In this document: piece after piece, positions 26,462-35,068 of the stretch | Position numbering within the stretch: the first letter of the stretch is position 1 | Layout of the letters: each line of letters begins with the position of its first letter | Assembly (NCBI RefSeq): GCF_003586445.1 | Contig: NZ_CP030028.1 | Location: 2,990,501-3,054,500 of the forward strand | Reading direction: 5' to 3' | Origin: Bacillus sp. Y1 | GTDB taxonomy: Bacteria > Bacillota > Bacilli > Bacillales > Cytobacillaceae | Length of the DNA stretch: 64,000 bases | Program-made: the position numbers and the translations under genes | The notes under the pieces: generated by a model | Database searches by the model: none | What the model was told of the DNA's origin: nothing | What the model saw: only the letters and a program-made list of their open reading frames with translations

Positions 26462-26975
26462 AACGTTTCACCTTCACTGCATATACTGCGTCTTTCTCTA
26501 CTATTACTTCAATTTCAGGTAATGGTCTACGAGGAGGTCCGGCGGTTGGTGCGCCTGTTTCAACATCAAATTTTCCATGATGGCAAGGACAAAGCATCTC
26601 CCCTTTTTCCTTTTCCCAAAATACTGGACAGCGAAGGTGAGTACATGCATTTTGATAAGCAACATATTTTGTTTCAGATAACCGAATTAATATCGCATCG
26701 TCATGTTCACCAGGGAACTTAAAATCAACGGAATGGCCAACAGGAATACTTTTTATATCAACAATCTTTTTGTGCGGATATTCCTTGTTTCCTAGTCCCA
26801 TTAATTCCTTAGCTGCAACCCCACCCCAAGGGAGAGATGATACGGCAAATACACCAGCTGCCCCTACTAATGTCTTCATAAATCCTCGACGGTCTAGCTT
26901 TCTCTCATTGTTCCGATTGATATTGTGGGTATAATTATCTTCATTAAAGGGGATTTTATTATTTTTATGTGTCAT
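26451..26975 (-). CDS. Tat-exported Rieske [2Fe-2S] protein
   Basis: 174 aa. Twin-arginine signal R29-R30 in DRRGFMK, then a hydrophobic stretch (35-55) that may stay as an anchor. A Rieske domain follows with the cluster ligands C111-x-H113 (CTHLRCPV) and C129-x-C-H132 (CPCHHGKF). The domain therefore lies outside the membrane, like the bc1 or arsenite-oxidase Rieske subunits. It is not next to cytochrome b/c1 genes but between the ferredoxin subunit and small membrane genes of the nitrate locus. It may take electrons from quinol together with the anchor at 29703-30782. Confidence 0.92.
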   Translation of the reverse strand: MTHKNNKIPFNEDNYTHNINRNNERKLDRRGFMKTLVGAAGVFAVSSLPWGGVAAKELMGLGNKEYPHKKIVDIKSIPVGHSVDFKFPGEHDDAILIRLSETKYVAYQNACTHLRCPVFWEKEKGEMLCPCHHGKFDVETGAPTAGPPRRPLPEIEVIVEKDAVYAVKVKRYEV

Positions 26976-26986
26976 GATAATCCCTC

Positions 26987-27547
26987 CTAAAATAACTTTG
27001 TTACTCCCTGTAAAATACCAGGGAGATTCACTCGTACATTTGTTTCGCCTTCAAGATATGGCATACTTGTCACCCATTTACCATTATCTAAATTGAACTG
27101 CTTTTGCTTTGCTTCGATCTCATCATCCGTTAGCCACTGCAATGTATTTGATGGACAAACACTTGCACACATGGGAGGTATTCCATCCTTTGTCCGGTCA
27201 ATACACAAATCGCATTTGTACATAAGATTTTGTTCCGTATCAAATTTTGGAATTCCATATGGACAAGCGATCGTACAGTTTTGACAGCCAATACATTTTT
27301 CTACCAATGCAGACAATACCGCTCCCGTTTCATGGATTTGGATCGCCTGAGCAGGACAGCTTCTTGCACATGCCGGATTTACACAGTGAAGGCACATGAG
27401 AGGCATCGTCTGACGGTTTACAAGAGGATTCACATCATATACATAGTTTCTGTTTTTCTCTTCATGTCCTCCGCACTGCGTACACGCAGCCAAACAAGAG
27501 CGGCAGCCGATACAGTTTTCTAATTCAAGATAGAGCCTCTTCTTCAT
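26987..27547 (-). CDS. four-cluster [4Fe-4S] ferredoxin-type electron transfer subunit
   Basis: 186 aa with cysteine sets C12/C15/C18/C22, C52/C55/C60/C64, C85/C88/C91/C95 and C112/C115/C127/C131. This gives room for four cubanes as in NarH, DmsB and NrfC-type subunits. No signal peptide, so it is cytoplasmic. It starts immediately after the stop of the molybdoenzyme gene, with AAGGTG upstream. It likely wires the catalytic subunit to the membrane anchor. Confidence 0.93.
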   Translation of the reverse strand: MKKRLYLELENCIGCRSCLAACTQCGGHEEKNRNYVYDVNPLVNRQTMPLMCLHCVNPACARSCPAQAIQIHETGAVLSALVEKCIGCQNCTIACPYGIPKFDTEQNLMYKCDLCIDRTKDGIPPMCASVCPSNTLQWLTDDEIEAKQKQFNLDNGKWVTSMPYLEGETNVRVNLPGILQGVTKLF

Positions 27548-29716
27548 TTATTGCACCTTCTTTATTTCTAGTTTTTCAATTTGCGCTGCACATGCCTTAA
27601 ACTCTGGCATTCTTGACATCGGATCAAGTGCTGCAATGGTGAGGAGATTAATAGATTGATCGTGACCAAAGTGATATGGTACGAACACCGTATCTTTTCG
27701 AATCGCTTCGGTTATTTTCACTTTATAATCAGCTGTTCCACGACGAGTGAACAGTCGAACCACCTCTTCATGCTGAATGTCATATTTAGAGGCGGTATCC
27801 GGATGCACCTCAACATAAGGTTCCGGACACATATCACGTAAAAATTGAATTCGTCTCGTTTGATTTCCGGATAGGTAATGGTACACCACACGCCCGGTTG
27901 TTAAACGTAATGGATATTCTTCACATGGCTCTTCTGCTGGTGGTCTGTATGGAAGTGCACAAATTTTAGCTTTTCCATCTGGATGATAAAACTTTTTGTC
28001 TAAGAACATATGTGGTGTTCCTTTATCAGCTTCATCTTTACAAGGCCAAAACACTCCATCTTGCTTCTCGATCTTATCCCACGTTGCTCCATAATAGTCT
28101 GCGTAACCACCTTTAGAGGCTAAGCGGAATTCGTCTCCGACATCTTTTGCTGTTTTTAAATGTCTGAAGTATTGCCCTCTTCCAAGTCTTTCAGCAAGAT
28201 CCACTTGAATTTCCCAGTCTGGTTTAGATTCGCCAACAGGCTCTTGGGCTTTATTAATTTTAATGATTCGACCTTCGATATTGGTGACAGTTCCCTCATC
28301 CTCAGACCAAGTCGTTGTTGGAAGAATAACATCGGCAAATTCGGCTGATTCAGAAAGGTAAAAATCTGCAACAACCATAAAATCCAGATTTTTCAAAGCG
28401 TTTCGTACATAGTTAAGATTAGGAGCACTAACTGCTGGGTTTGAGCATAGTAAGTAAAGACCTCTAATCGTTTTGTCTGTCATTAGCTCAAACATCTCGT
28501 AAGCTGATACACCAGCTTGCGGCATCTCTTCCGGCTTGATACCCCATACTTTACTTACTTCTCGAACATGTTCAGGATTGGCAATTTTTCGATAACCAGG
28601 AAGGGCATCAGCCTTTTGCCCGTGCTCACGTCCTCCTTGCCCATTACCTTGACCAGTAAAAGTGGCTACGCCTGATTTTGGACGACCAATTTTGCCTGTT
28701 ACGAGAGCTAAATTGGTATACGCAGAAACATTGTCAACACCTTTATGCTGTTGCTCAATTCCACGAGCAAACATAACTACAGCATTTGGGGCTTTTCCAT
28801 ATATCTCAGCTGCTCTAATAATCTTCTCAGGAGCAACACCTGTAAGTTCGCTTGTATATTCTGGAGTAAACTGTTTCACTACTTCCTTTGTCTCTTCAAA
28901 TCCATTTGTGTGATTGTTCACAAAATGTTCATCAATATGGCCCATTTCGATTAATTGATAGAGAATTCCATTTGCTAGAGCAAGGTCTGTACCTGGACGA
29001 AGATCCAAATGAAGATCCGCTCTTCTTGCAATTGGTGTTTCACGTGGGTCAACCACAATGATGTATCCTCCTCTTTCTTGTACATTCCAAATGCGGAACA
29101 TAGAGGTTGGATGACATTCAGCTGTATTACTCCCAGCTATAAGCAAGCAATCTGTTTCATGTATATCTGTCCAAGGAATCGTAGATCCTCTATCGACACC
29201 TAGTGATCTCATAAATCCACCAGCTGCACTTGACATACAGAAGCGGCCATTATAATCAATATATCTTGTGCCTAGAGCGACACGAGCAAACTTTCCAGTT
29301 AAATAGCATTTCTCATTTGTCATTGAAACACCGCTGAAAACTGAAAGACTATCTTTTCCATAATCCTTCTGTAATTCTTGAAATTTCTTTACGATTAAAT
29401 TGTATGCTTCTTCCCAACTTGCCTCACGGAAACCATCTTTTGTTCCTTTTAATGCTTGATTATCACGAATCAGCGGCCTTAAAATACGATCATCATGATT
29501 CGTTTGCTGGTAAGCTGTCACACCTTTCGGGCACATTTTCCCAACTGTTACGGGCCATTCATAACGAGGCTCTACGCCAATAATTTTATTTGTTTTTGTA
29601 TTCACTCGTAAATTCATCCCACATTGCATCCCGCAATAACTACAGTGAGTTTTCACTAGTTTTTCATTTGGATGATGTAAGTTCTTTACTTCTTTAAAAA
29701 ATTTATCCCTTTGCAT
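27548..29716 (-). CDS. molybdopterin oxidoreductase, probable Nas/Nap-type nitrate reductase catalytic subunit
   Basis: 722 aa. N-terminal [4Fe-4S] site C25-x2-C28-x3-C32 and C62 (MCPKG); bis-MGD domains follow. The probable Mo ligand is C160 in DYNGRFCMSS, the pattern of NapA/NasC-type nitrate reductases rather than formate dehydrogenases. C-terminal MGD-binding part around LRLTTGRVVYHYLSGNQTRR. No Tat signal, so the enzyme works in the cytoplasm. The length suits single-subunit Nas/Nap catalytic chains. narK and NreA/C-like regulators in the same locus support nitrate as substrate. A formate dehydrogenase is the main alternative. Confidence 0.85.
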   Translation of the reverse strand: MQRDKFFKEVKNLHHPNEKLVKTHCSYCGMQCGMNLRVNTKTNKIIGVEPRYEWPVTVGKMCPKGVTAYQQTNHDDRILRPLIRDNQALKGTKDGFREASWEEAYNLIVKKFQELQKDYGKDSLSVFSGVSMTNEKCYLTGKFARVALGTRYIDYNGRFCMSSAAGGFMRSLGVDRGSTIPWTDIHETDCLLIAGSNTAECHPTSMFRIWNVQERGGYIIVVDPRETPIARRADLHLDLRPGTDLALANGILYQLIEMGHIDEHFVNNHTNGFEETKEVVKQFTPEYTSELTGVAPEKIIRAAEIYGKAPNAVVMFARGIEQQHKGVDNVSAYTNLALVTGKIGRPKSGVATFTGQGNGQGGREHGQKADALPGYRKIANPEHVREVSKVWGIKPEEMPQAGVSAYEMFELMTDKTIRGLYLLCSNPAVSAPNLNYVRNALKNLDFMVVADFYLSESAEFADVILPTTTWSEDEGTVTNIEGRIIKINKAQEPVGESKPDWEIQVDLAERLGRGQYFRHLKTAKDVGDEFRLASKGGYADYYGATWDKIEKQDGVFWPCKDEADKGTPHMFLDKKFYHPDGKAKICALPYRPPAEEPCEEYPLRLTTGRVVYHYLSGNQTRRIQFLRDMCPEPYVEVHPDTASKYDIQHEEVVRLFTRRGTADYKVKITEAIRKDTVFVPYHFGHDQSINLLTIAALDPMSRMPEFKACAAQIEKLEIKKVQ

Positions 29717-30782
29717 TCTGGTTTGCCTCCTTAACTTTCACTTCATGTGTAGGGAAGCCAGAGAACTGAGCAATACGGTACTTTCTCCGACATGGAAGAC
29801 ATAATTCCGCAAGATGAAAGTCTTCCTTTTTAAATTCCATATGGTTCACGCCTAATACATGAACGACATCATTTGATTGTTCTGTTGATACAAATCCTTC
29901 ACCACAAACCTTACAATGCTTCATTGACTGCTCAGCATAATGCTCGCGGTAGTTTCTAGCAAAGATACTTACTGGGCGGAAAGGAATATGTGCTAATTTT
30001 CCAAATGGTAAATATATTAAAGTAACAATTACGGAATATTGATGAATTAATGACATGACCGAATGTCCCCAGCCGTGTAAAAACATATTGATAAACGTCA
30101 ATGCAATACCTGTGATACTAACAAAAAGTAGTAAATATAATGGCAAAAAGTCGTAAACAACTGTTTGTTCTGCACGTGCTTGCATGTTTTTCAAGCGTCT
30201 GTAAATAATCATGCAAACACCTGTGATTACCATAACTGCAGATATATTTAAAGCGTTATAGAAAAGATATCCTAAAGCACCGTCTGCTTTAATTGTCATG
30301 ATGTCAATTCCCATTCCAACAACCGTATAATATCCATTCTCTTCCATCGTAAAGTACATCCAGCCAAACACTAATGGGAAGGTAACGAATGCTGCGATTA
30401 CACAACCCCAACCCATTAAAATATGTTGAGTCCAACGATAGATCCCACGATTCCAAATAAAACGATAGGTGACTAGGTGCTCCGTAGTCGTCTTAGGGGT
30501 TGACTTCCGAAACAAAAGTTTTAATCCTTTTTTAACGAAGATTTTTGTTGGTGGTCGCTCTCCCCAAGCGATAAATCGATAAAAGAATCCTCCTAAAAAA
30601 ACAATCGTACCAACCATGTATCCGTATAAATTCAAGTCGATATGAGTAAACATTCTCGTTCCAATAAATGATAAAATTGCTAGTCCGCATACACTTAAAA
30701 ACATAGATTTGGCAAACTTAGAAGCAAACGCACGATCGATTGAATGTGTTGCTTTTTTATTTGCTGAAAGTACTCCTTGCAT
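29703..30782 (-). CDS. integral membrane quinol-oxidising-type subunit with C-terminal Cys4 motif
   Basis: 359 aa with about six membrane helices (27-46, 53-73, 121-146, 170-194, 209-234, 243-262). Histidines H120, H236, H240, H247 and H265 sit in or near helices and could bind haem b, as in NarI/DsrM-type subunits. The GKLAHIPFRP end resembles NarI. After the last helix comes a soluble tail with C290xxC293 and C328xxC331, which suggests a rubredoxin-like or zinc site. It is the first gene of the locus (AAGGAGG SD) and overlaps the catalytic gene by 14 bp. Role inferred: quinol oxidation and membrane attachment. Confidence 0.78.
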   Translation of the reverse strand: MQGVLSANKKATHSIDRAFASKFAKSMFLSVCGLAILSFIGTRMFTHIDLNLYGYMVGTIVFLGGFFYRFIAWGERPPTKIFVKKGLKLLFRKSTPKTTTEHLVTYRFIWNRGIYRWTQHILMGWGCVIAAFVTFPLVFGWMYFTMEENGYYTVVGMGIDIMTIKADGALGYLFYNALNISAVMVITGVCMIIYRRLKNMQARAEQTVVYDFLPLYLLLFVSITGIALTFINMFLHGWGHSVMSLIHQYSVIVTLIYLPFGKLAHIPFRPVSIFARNYREHYAEQSMKHCKVCGEGFVSTEQSNDVVHVLGVNHMEFKKEDFHLAELCLPCRRKYRIAQFSGFPTHEVKVKEANQNAKG

Positions 30783-30912
30783 TATTAAGCTCCTCCTTGA
30801 AAAATCACCATTTAAGTTATTCTTATTTTATGTCTTGATCTCAATTGAACGTATCGGGGGATTTCCTTACCCACCTCGGAAAATTCCCTTAGAGGGCTAT
30901 TTTTCGGCATTC

Positions 30913-30933
30913 ATAAGGTACTTCGGACCTTAT
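30913..30933. other. UUCG-type hairpin beside the palindrome
   Basis: ATAAGGT / ACCTTAT stem closed by C(TTCG)G with one bulged A; it adjoins the 26-bp palindrome. No T-run after it. Confidence 0.5.
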
Positions 30934-30957
30934 AAACGTTGATATATCAACGTTTAT
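30932..30957. promoter_or_regulatory. 26-bp perfect palindrome upstream of the nitrate operon
   Basis: Each half is ATAAACGTTGATA, with no spacer and no mismatch. It lies about 150 bp before the first gene of the operon. It contains TTGAT-AT-ATCAA, similar to Fnr-type half sites but with a 2-bp rather than 4-bp spacer. No T-run follows, so it is more like a protein binding site than a terminator. CCCTTAGAGGG (30887-30897) is another inverted repeat in this region. Confidence 0.55.
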
Positions 30958-31011
30958 TGATTTGTGGCGATTTTGTAACAGTTGATGTCATAATCGTTTT
31001 TTTCACAAAAA

Positions 31012-31042
31012 AAACCACTTTTCTATTACAGAAAAGTGGTTT
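31012..31042 (-). terminator. intrinsic terminator after the HD-domain gene
   Basis: 13-bp perfect stem AAACCACTTTTCT / AGAAAAGTGGTTT, 5-base loop, long T-run on the minus-strand exit. Confidence 0.9.
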
Positions 31043-31559
31043 ATCCCCTATTTAACTCGGTATCAATCATGTGATCTAATCTTTCTAAACTCTTTCTTGC
31101 CCTTTCATTTGAAATGGTTCGATAATGATGTAATCCCCCTTCTTCCTCATCCATTTCATCCGCCTTTTTTACAATTTCTTGTAAGGGAGTTCTAATGATT
31201 GTATTTGTTGGTAGAAACGAATCGGTATGAAATAAAATGGCATGAGAAATGACCTTTGCTGACGCGGGGTTTTCACCGAGGCGAATTAATAATTTATGAG
31301 CGCGTTCAGCCCCTTTTATAGGATGAATATCGTATTTTTTATACATTTCATAATCCCACTTCCCATTTTTATACCAAGTGAAGTGTCCAATATCATGCAG
31401 CAACCCAGCTTTTGCTGCTAAATCAACAGGTACTGAGTGTTTCTTTGCCAAGTGAAAGGAATGATAAGCGACAGCAATCGCATGGGAAATGCCTGATCTA
31501 GTCAAATATTTTTGTGCAATATGATGGTCAAAAATCGCTTTTAATTCAACGTCACGCAA
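31041..31559 (-). CDS. HD-domain phosphohydrolase-like protein
   Basis: 172 aa with HD-superfamily metal residues: His in SGISHAIAVAYHS, the HD pair in AGLLHDIGHF, later His residues in VISHAILFHTDS, and a conserved KKADEMDEEEGG. Members hydrolyse nucleotides or phosphoesters; the substrate here is unknown. Start TTG 31559 with GGAGGGG 7 bases upstream. It follows a small membrane-protein gene by 17 bp and is probably co-transcribed. Confidence 0.8.
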   Translation of the reverse strand: MRDVELKAIFDHHIAQKYLTRSGISHAIAVAYHSFHLAKKHSVPVDLAAKAGLLHDIGHFTWYKNGKWDYEMYKKYDIHPIKGAERAHKLLIRLGENPASAKVISHAILFHTDSFLPTNTIIRTPLQEIVKKADEMDEEEGGLHHYRTISNERARKSLERLDHMIDTELNRG

Positions 31560-31576
31560 TTGTTGTCCCCTCCTTT

Positions 31577-31867
31577 TTACTCAGGTAAATTGCCAACATA
31601 AATGATATAGGCCAAAAAAACGATAATAAATGCAGCTAGGCCCACGGTAACAACACTTCTTATCGCCCCTTTCCAATTAGTAACACCTGAAAAACCAATG
31701 ATGCCAACGAAAAATACAATCATTGTAAAATAATAAATCATTTTTAACGGATGAATTCCAACCCACTGGATAAAGTAAGAAGTAAGTATATTAGTAGAGA
31801 GAACAAATACGAGTCCACAAGAAAGTAATACCATGAAAAATGACCACGTATTCAGTATCTTTCCCAT
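31577..31867 (-). CDS. small membrane protein of unknown function
   Basis: 96 aa with three hydrophobic helices (about 8-30, 42-62, 68-90), short loops and an acidic end NLPE. AAGGAGG SD 8 bases before ATG. No family recognised. First gene of a two-gene unit with the HD protein. Confidence 0.65.
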   Translation of the reverse strand: MGKILNTWSFFMVLLSCGLVFVLSTNILTSYFIQWVGIHPLKMIYYFTMIVFFVGIIGFSGVTNWKGAIRSVVTVGLAAFIIVFLAYIIYVGNLPE

Positions 31868-32023
31868 ATTTTTCTCCTCCTTATTCTATTCTTACTATTA
31901 AATATATACAGAAAGAGAAGGAGTTATTTCATATTGTCTTAATATTCCGTATATTATTCCACAAACTTTGCTGTAATCCTTCTTATCCAGCAATATCTTT
32001 TCACAATATTCTAAACTAAAAGG

Positions 32024-32060
32024 AAAAACTGCTGACTCGATTAGCAAGCAAGCAGTTTTT
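32024..32060 (-). terminator. intrinsic terminator after pth2
   Basis: 10-bp stem AAAAACTGCT / AGCAGTTTTT around a 17-base loop, U-rich on the minus-strand exit. Confidence 0.8.
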
Positions 32061-32080
32061 GAGACGTCCGTTCATTTATA

Positions 32081-32440
32081 TCAATACCGTTTAAACTGGC
32101 TAACGAATCTTTTACTTAACAGTCTAGGCATTGGTGGTAATGCAACGACCGATAACTTTCCATTAAGCACTTCAGTGACTCCTTTTTCATGAACCGCATA
32201 AAAACCACTTTCCACCAACGTTTCTAGATCGTTTTCACTGCCCCTTAATATCCTTTTCTTCATGCCTGATTGGTACCATTCTACATAGTATTCAAAGTAA
32301 TCAGGAAACCTAGCTTGCTTGGAGCTGACCATATTTATGGTGGATATAGTAGCAGCATGGGCAATTTGTGAGGCAAGTTTCCCAGGAGAAAGTTTTAAGT
32401 CCTCGTTCACAACGTAATATTGCACGACCTCATTATTCAC
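32081..32440 (-). CDS. pth2: Pth2-type peptidyl-tRNA hydrolase
   Basis: 119-aa PTH2 fold: LKLSPGKLASQIAHAA is the signature helix, followed by an ETLVESGFYAVHEKG-type segment and VVALPPMPRLL near the end. This type is standard in archaea and eukaryotes and occasional in Firmicutes, which normally rely on the unrelated Pth1. It frees stalled peptidyl-tRNAs in the cytosol. GTG 32440 is used, with GGGAGGGG 5 bases upstream. It is monocistronic. It could also act on other adducts, since the Pth1 copy is expected elsewhere. Confidence 0.82.
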   Translation of the reverse strand: MNNEVVQYYVVNEDLKLSPGKLASQIAHAATISTINMVSSKQARFPDYFEYYVEWYQSGMKKRILRGSENDLETLVESGFYAVHEKGVTEVLNGKLSVVALPPMPRLLSKRFVSQFKRY

Positions 32441-32558
32441 CGATTCCCCTCCCTTACAGCAACAAATTCAACTTTTTCTTCTATGTATACTCATAAAAAA
32501 TACATTCTATGCGAAAACCGTTGCTTACTCGGCCACCAAACTTGTCCATAAAAAGAAA

Positions 32559-32579
32559 AGCACTCCTTTTAGAAGTGCT
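32559..32579 (-). terminator. intrinsic terminator after the amidase
   Basis: Short stem AGCACT / AGTGCT with TTTTCTTTTT on the minus-strand exit, 5 bases after the stop codon. Confidence 0.65.
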
Positions 32580-32584
32580 GCGGC

Positions 32585-33367
32585 TTATCCTTGATGAACA
32601 AATGCATCAAAGCCTTCTCTTTCTGCCCTACTTGCTAACTCTTTAGCTCTACTTCTATCAGCAAATGCTCCAATTTGGACTTTGAATAACCCATCCACTT
32701 CGTACACATAGGTCTCGAACCCTTTCGATATAGCTCTTTCGGCTAGCCTTTCAGCATTTTCTCTTGTTCGGAATGCTCCTATTTGGACACGATATTCGCC
32801 TTGTCCGGGAGATGGAGCTGGTGTCGTTTTTCTTCTTAAATTAAACGCCCTAGCCAGCCCGTTTGTATGCCCCCTTGCCAAGCTTGTAATAAAAGATGGA
32901 CTTCGTAACTTTTCTGCTTCTGAAGTATTATCAATAAACCCATTTTCTGTGAGGACCGCATCCATTTTGGTTTCCCTTAGCACATGAAAATCAGCTTGCT
33001 TTTGTCCTCTATTCGAGAAGTTTACCGCTTTAAGTACTTCCTCGTGAATGGCTTGACGATAGGTAGTTGTAGGAACTCCTACATTAGGGTAAACATAACT
33101 CTCAAAGCCAGTTCCCCCACCTGCATTTACGTGAATCGAAAGGTAGAAGTCAGCTCCCCAGGTGTTAGCTGCATTTGTTCGGGAAGTTAAACTCACGGTT
33201 TGGTCTCCCGTTCGACTCATCTGAACGTCAACATTTTCGTATTCATTGATAAGAAAATTACGAATGGTAGAAGCTAAACTGAGTGTTATATTTTTTTCTT
33301 GCAGTCCATTACCAGTGGCACCAGGATCTGATCCACCATGACCTGGATCCAAAAATATTTTCACCAT
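32585..33367 (-). CDS. cwlC: CwlC-type N-acetylmuramoyl-L-alanine amidase with two SPOR-like repeats
   Basis: 260 aa. Amidase_3 domain 1-175: FLDPGHGGSDPGATG with the first zinc His, later Glu, SIHVNAGGGTGFE, and catalytic Glu in AVLTENGFIDN. The C-terminus has two tandem SPOR-like repeats (YRVQIGAFRTRENAERLAERA and FKVQIGAFADRSRAKELASRA) that bind glycan strands. There is no signal peptide. This matches CwlC, which the sporulating mother cell makes inside and releases to lyse its wall. ATG 33367 has AAGGAGGTG upstream; the ORF is open further but without SD. Confidence 0.87.
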   Translation of the reverse strand: MVKIFLDPGHGGSDPGATGNGLQEKNITLSLASTIRNFLINEYENVDVQMSRTGDQTVSLTSRTNAANTWGADFYLSIHVNAGGGTGFESYVYPNVGVPTTTYRQAIHEEVLKAVNFSNRGQKQADFHVLRETKMDAVLTENGFIDNTSEAEKLRSPSFITSLARGHTNGLARAFNLRRKTTPAPSPGQGEYRVQIGAFRTRENAERLAERAISKGFETYVYEVDGLFKVQIGAFADRSRAKELASRAEREGFDAFVHQG

Positions 33368-33611
33368 ATTATTTCTCACCTCCTTACTTCTTATATATGA
33401 GAAAACAGCAAAATAAGACAATGTTTTCACGTATTCATTGTCAAAAATTTCGATTTCGAAATAAAGTTGATGTTTTGTTAGTAATTATTAGTATTTTTCT
33501 TTACAGTTTTTTTTTCATTTCATATATTAGAATAGAGCAGTATTTTATACGCGCTTAAGAAGAATACTTAATACATAGAAGATGAAAATTTTATAAAAGG
33601 ATGATTTTGTT

Positions 33612-34937
33612 TTGACGATTGAACTAGTCATATTAGTTGTATTAATATTATTAAATGCCTTTTTTGCCGCTTCAGAAATTGCACTCATTTCCCTAAATGA
33701 TAATAAAATTAAAGTGATGGCTGATGAAGGACATAAGAAGGCTAAGATGCTCCACCAGCTATTAAGTGAACCAAGTCGTTTTTTGGCAACGATACAAATT
33801 GGTATCACATTAGCTGGGTTCCTAGCGAGTGCGTTTGCTGCTGAGAACTTTGCTAGTGACTTTACTAAACTGCTACTTGCTTTAGGGGTACCATTATCAG
33901 AAAGAATGCTTGGTACCGTCTCTGTTTTTGTCATTACGATCATTCTGTCTTACTTTACTCTCGTATTTGGAGAATTAGTTCCAAAACGTTTGGCAATGAA
34001 AAAAGCAGAAGCTATTTCGATGATAGCAGTAATTCCGCTTACCACCTTGTCAAAGATTTCTGCACCATTTGTGAAATTACTCACTGGATCAACAAACATC
34101 GTTGTTCGTCTTTTTGGTGTAGACCCACATGCGGAGGATGAGGATGCAACCGAAGAAGAAATCAAACTGATGCTAGATATCGGCAAGGAAAGAGGAACCA
34201 TTCAAGAAACAGAAAGCGTAATGATCAACAATATCTTTGCCTTTGATAATACGTATGTTACTGATATTATGACTCATCGTACTAATATTGTTGGTATCCC
34301 TGCTGATGCAACCATTAAGGATGTCGTTCGCATCGTTAATGAAGAAAAGTATACGAGATTCCCTGTATACGAAGAAGATATGGATACAATTATTGGTATC
34401 TTTCATGTAAAAGACTTAATTGAATTTATGGAACATGAAGATAACCGTCCTTTTGAAATGAAAAAAATTATTCGTCCTCCATTTTATGTGATTGGTTCGA
34501 TGCGTACAGATGATGTGTTTAAAGAGCTACAGAAGAATAAGACACATATGGCCATTGTACTAGATGAATATGGGGGAACTGACGGAATTGTCACCGTTGA
34601 AGACCTACTCGAGGAAATTGTGGGTAATATTTTTGATGAGTATGATGAGCATGAAGAAGAAGAAATTGAAATTGAAAAAATAAGCGACAATGAATATCAC
34701 ATCCTAGGAACAACCAGTTTAGATGACGTGGAGGATGTGTTAAAATTAGGTCTCCCTTTAGATCAGTATGAAACATTAAGTGGTTTTTTCATTGGGGAAC
34801 TAGGTAGATTCCCTGACCAGAATGAACAGCCACTCTTCTCATTTAATGGAGTTCAATTTACCGCTATAGAGTTGGATGAACTAAGAGTATCAAAAATTCA
34901 AGTGAAGGTTCTAGAAATAGTAGAAAATTCACAGTAA
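33612..34937 (+). CDS. CNNM/CorC-family transporter (DUF21-CBS-CorC)
   Basis: 441 aa. DUF21 membrane domain 1-190 ([39 protein letters not shown]), a CBS pair about 205-330 ([64 protein letters not shown]), and a C-terminal CorC_HlyC domain 350-435. Family members move or sense Mg2+ (B. subtilis MpfA). Start TTG 33612; an ATG at 33601 with the SD opens only a four-codon ORF (MILF) whose TGA overlaps this TTG. A second family member is at 46996-48234. Confidence 0.88.
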   Translation: MTIELVILVVLILLNAFFAASEIALISLNDNKIKVMADEGHKKAKMLHQLLSEPSRFLATIQIGITLAGFLASAFAAENFASDFTKLLLALGVPLSERMLGTVSVFVITIILSYFTLVFGELVPKRLAMKKAEAISMIAVIPLTTLSKISAPFVKLLTGSTNIVVRLFGVDPHAEDEDATEEEIKLMLDIGKERGTIQETESVMINNIFAFDNTYVTDIMTHRTNIVGIPADATIKDVVRIVNEEKYTRFPVYEEDMDTIIGIFHVKDLIEFMEHEDNRPFEMKKIIRPPFYVIGSMRTDDVFKELQKNKTHMAIVLDEYGGTDGIVTVEDLLEEIVGNIFDEYDEHEEEEIEIEKISDNEYHILGTTSLDDVEDVLKLGLPLDQYETLSGFFIGELGRFPDQNEQPLFSFNGVQFTAIELDELRVSKIQVKVLEIVENSQ

Positions 34938-34962
34938 AGACGTTCTTGTTGAACGTCTTTTT
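34936..34962 (+). terminator. intrinsic terminator after the CNNM gene
   Basis: AAAGACGTTC / GAACGTCTTT stem, TTGTT loop, then TTTTACG. Confidence 0.9.
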
Positions 34963-35068
34963 ACGTTTTAATCTACTTCAACGAAATTATGATTGACAGA
35001 TGAATTGATTTTCTAGATAATTCAACTAATGTGCAAAAGTGCAAATTTCGACATCAGGAGGAAGAATA

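Noticed and set aside
27548..29716. Formate dehydrogenase identity for the molybdoenzyme, given pfl genes at the window start
   Set aside because: The NGRFCMSS Mo-ligand region and the NarK/Nre neighbours favour nitrate reductase; the pfl genes are 26 kb away on the other strand.
30932..30957. Fnr box upstream of the nitrate operon
   Set aside because: TTGAT and ATCAA halves are separated by 2 bp, not the 4 bp needed; Bacillus Fnr also prefers TGTGA-N6-TCACA, which was not seen.
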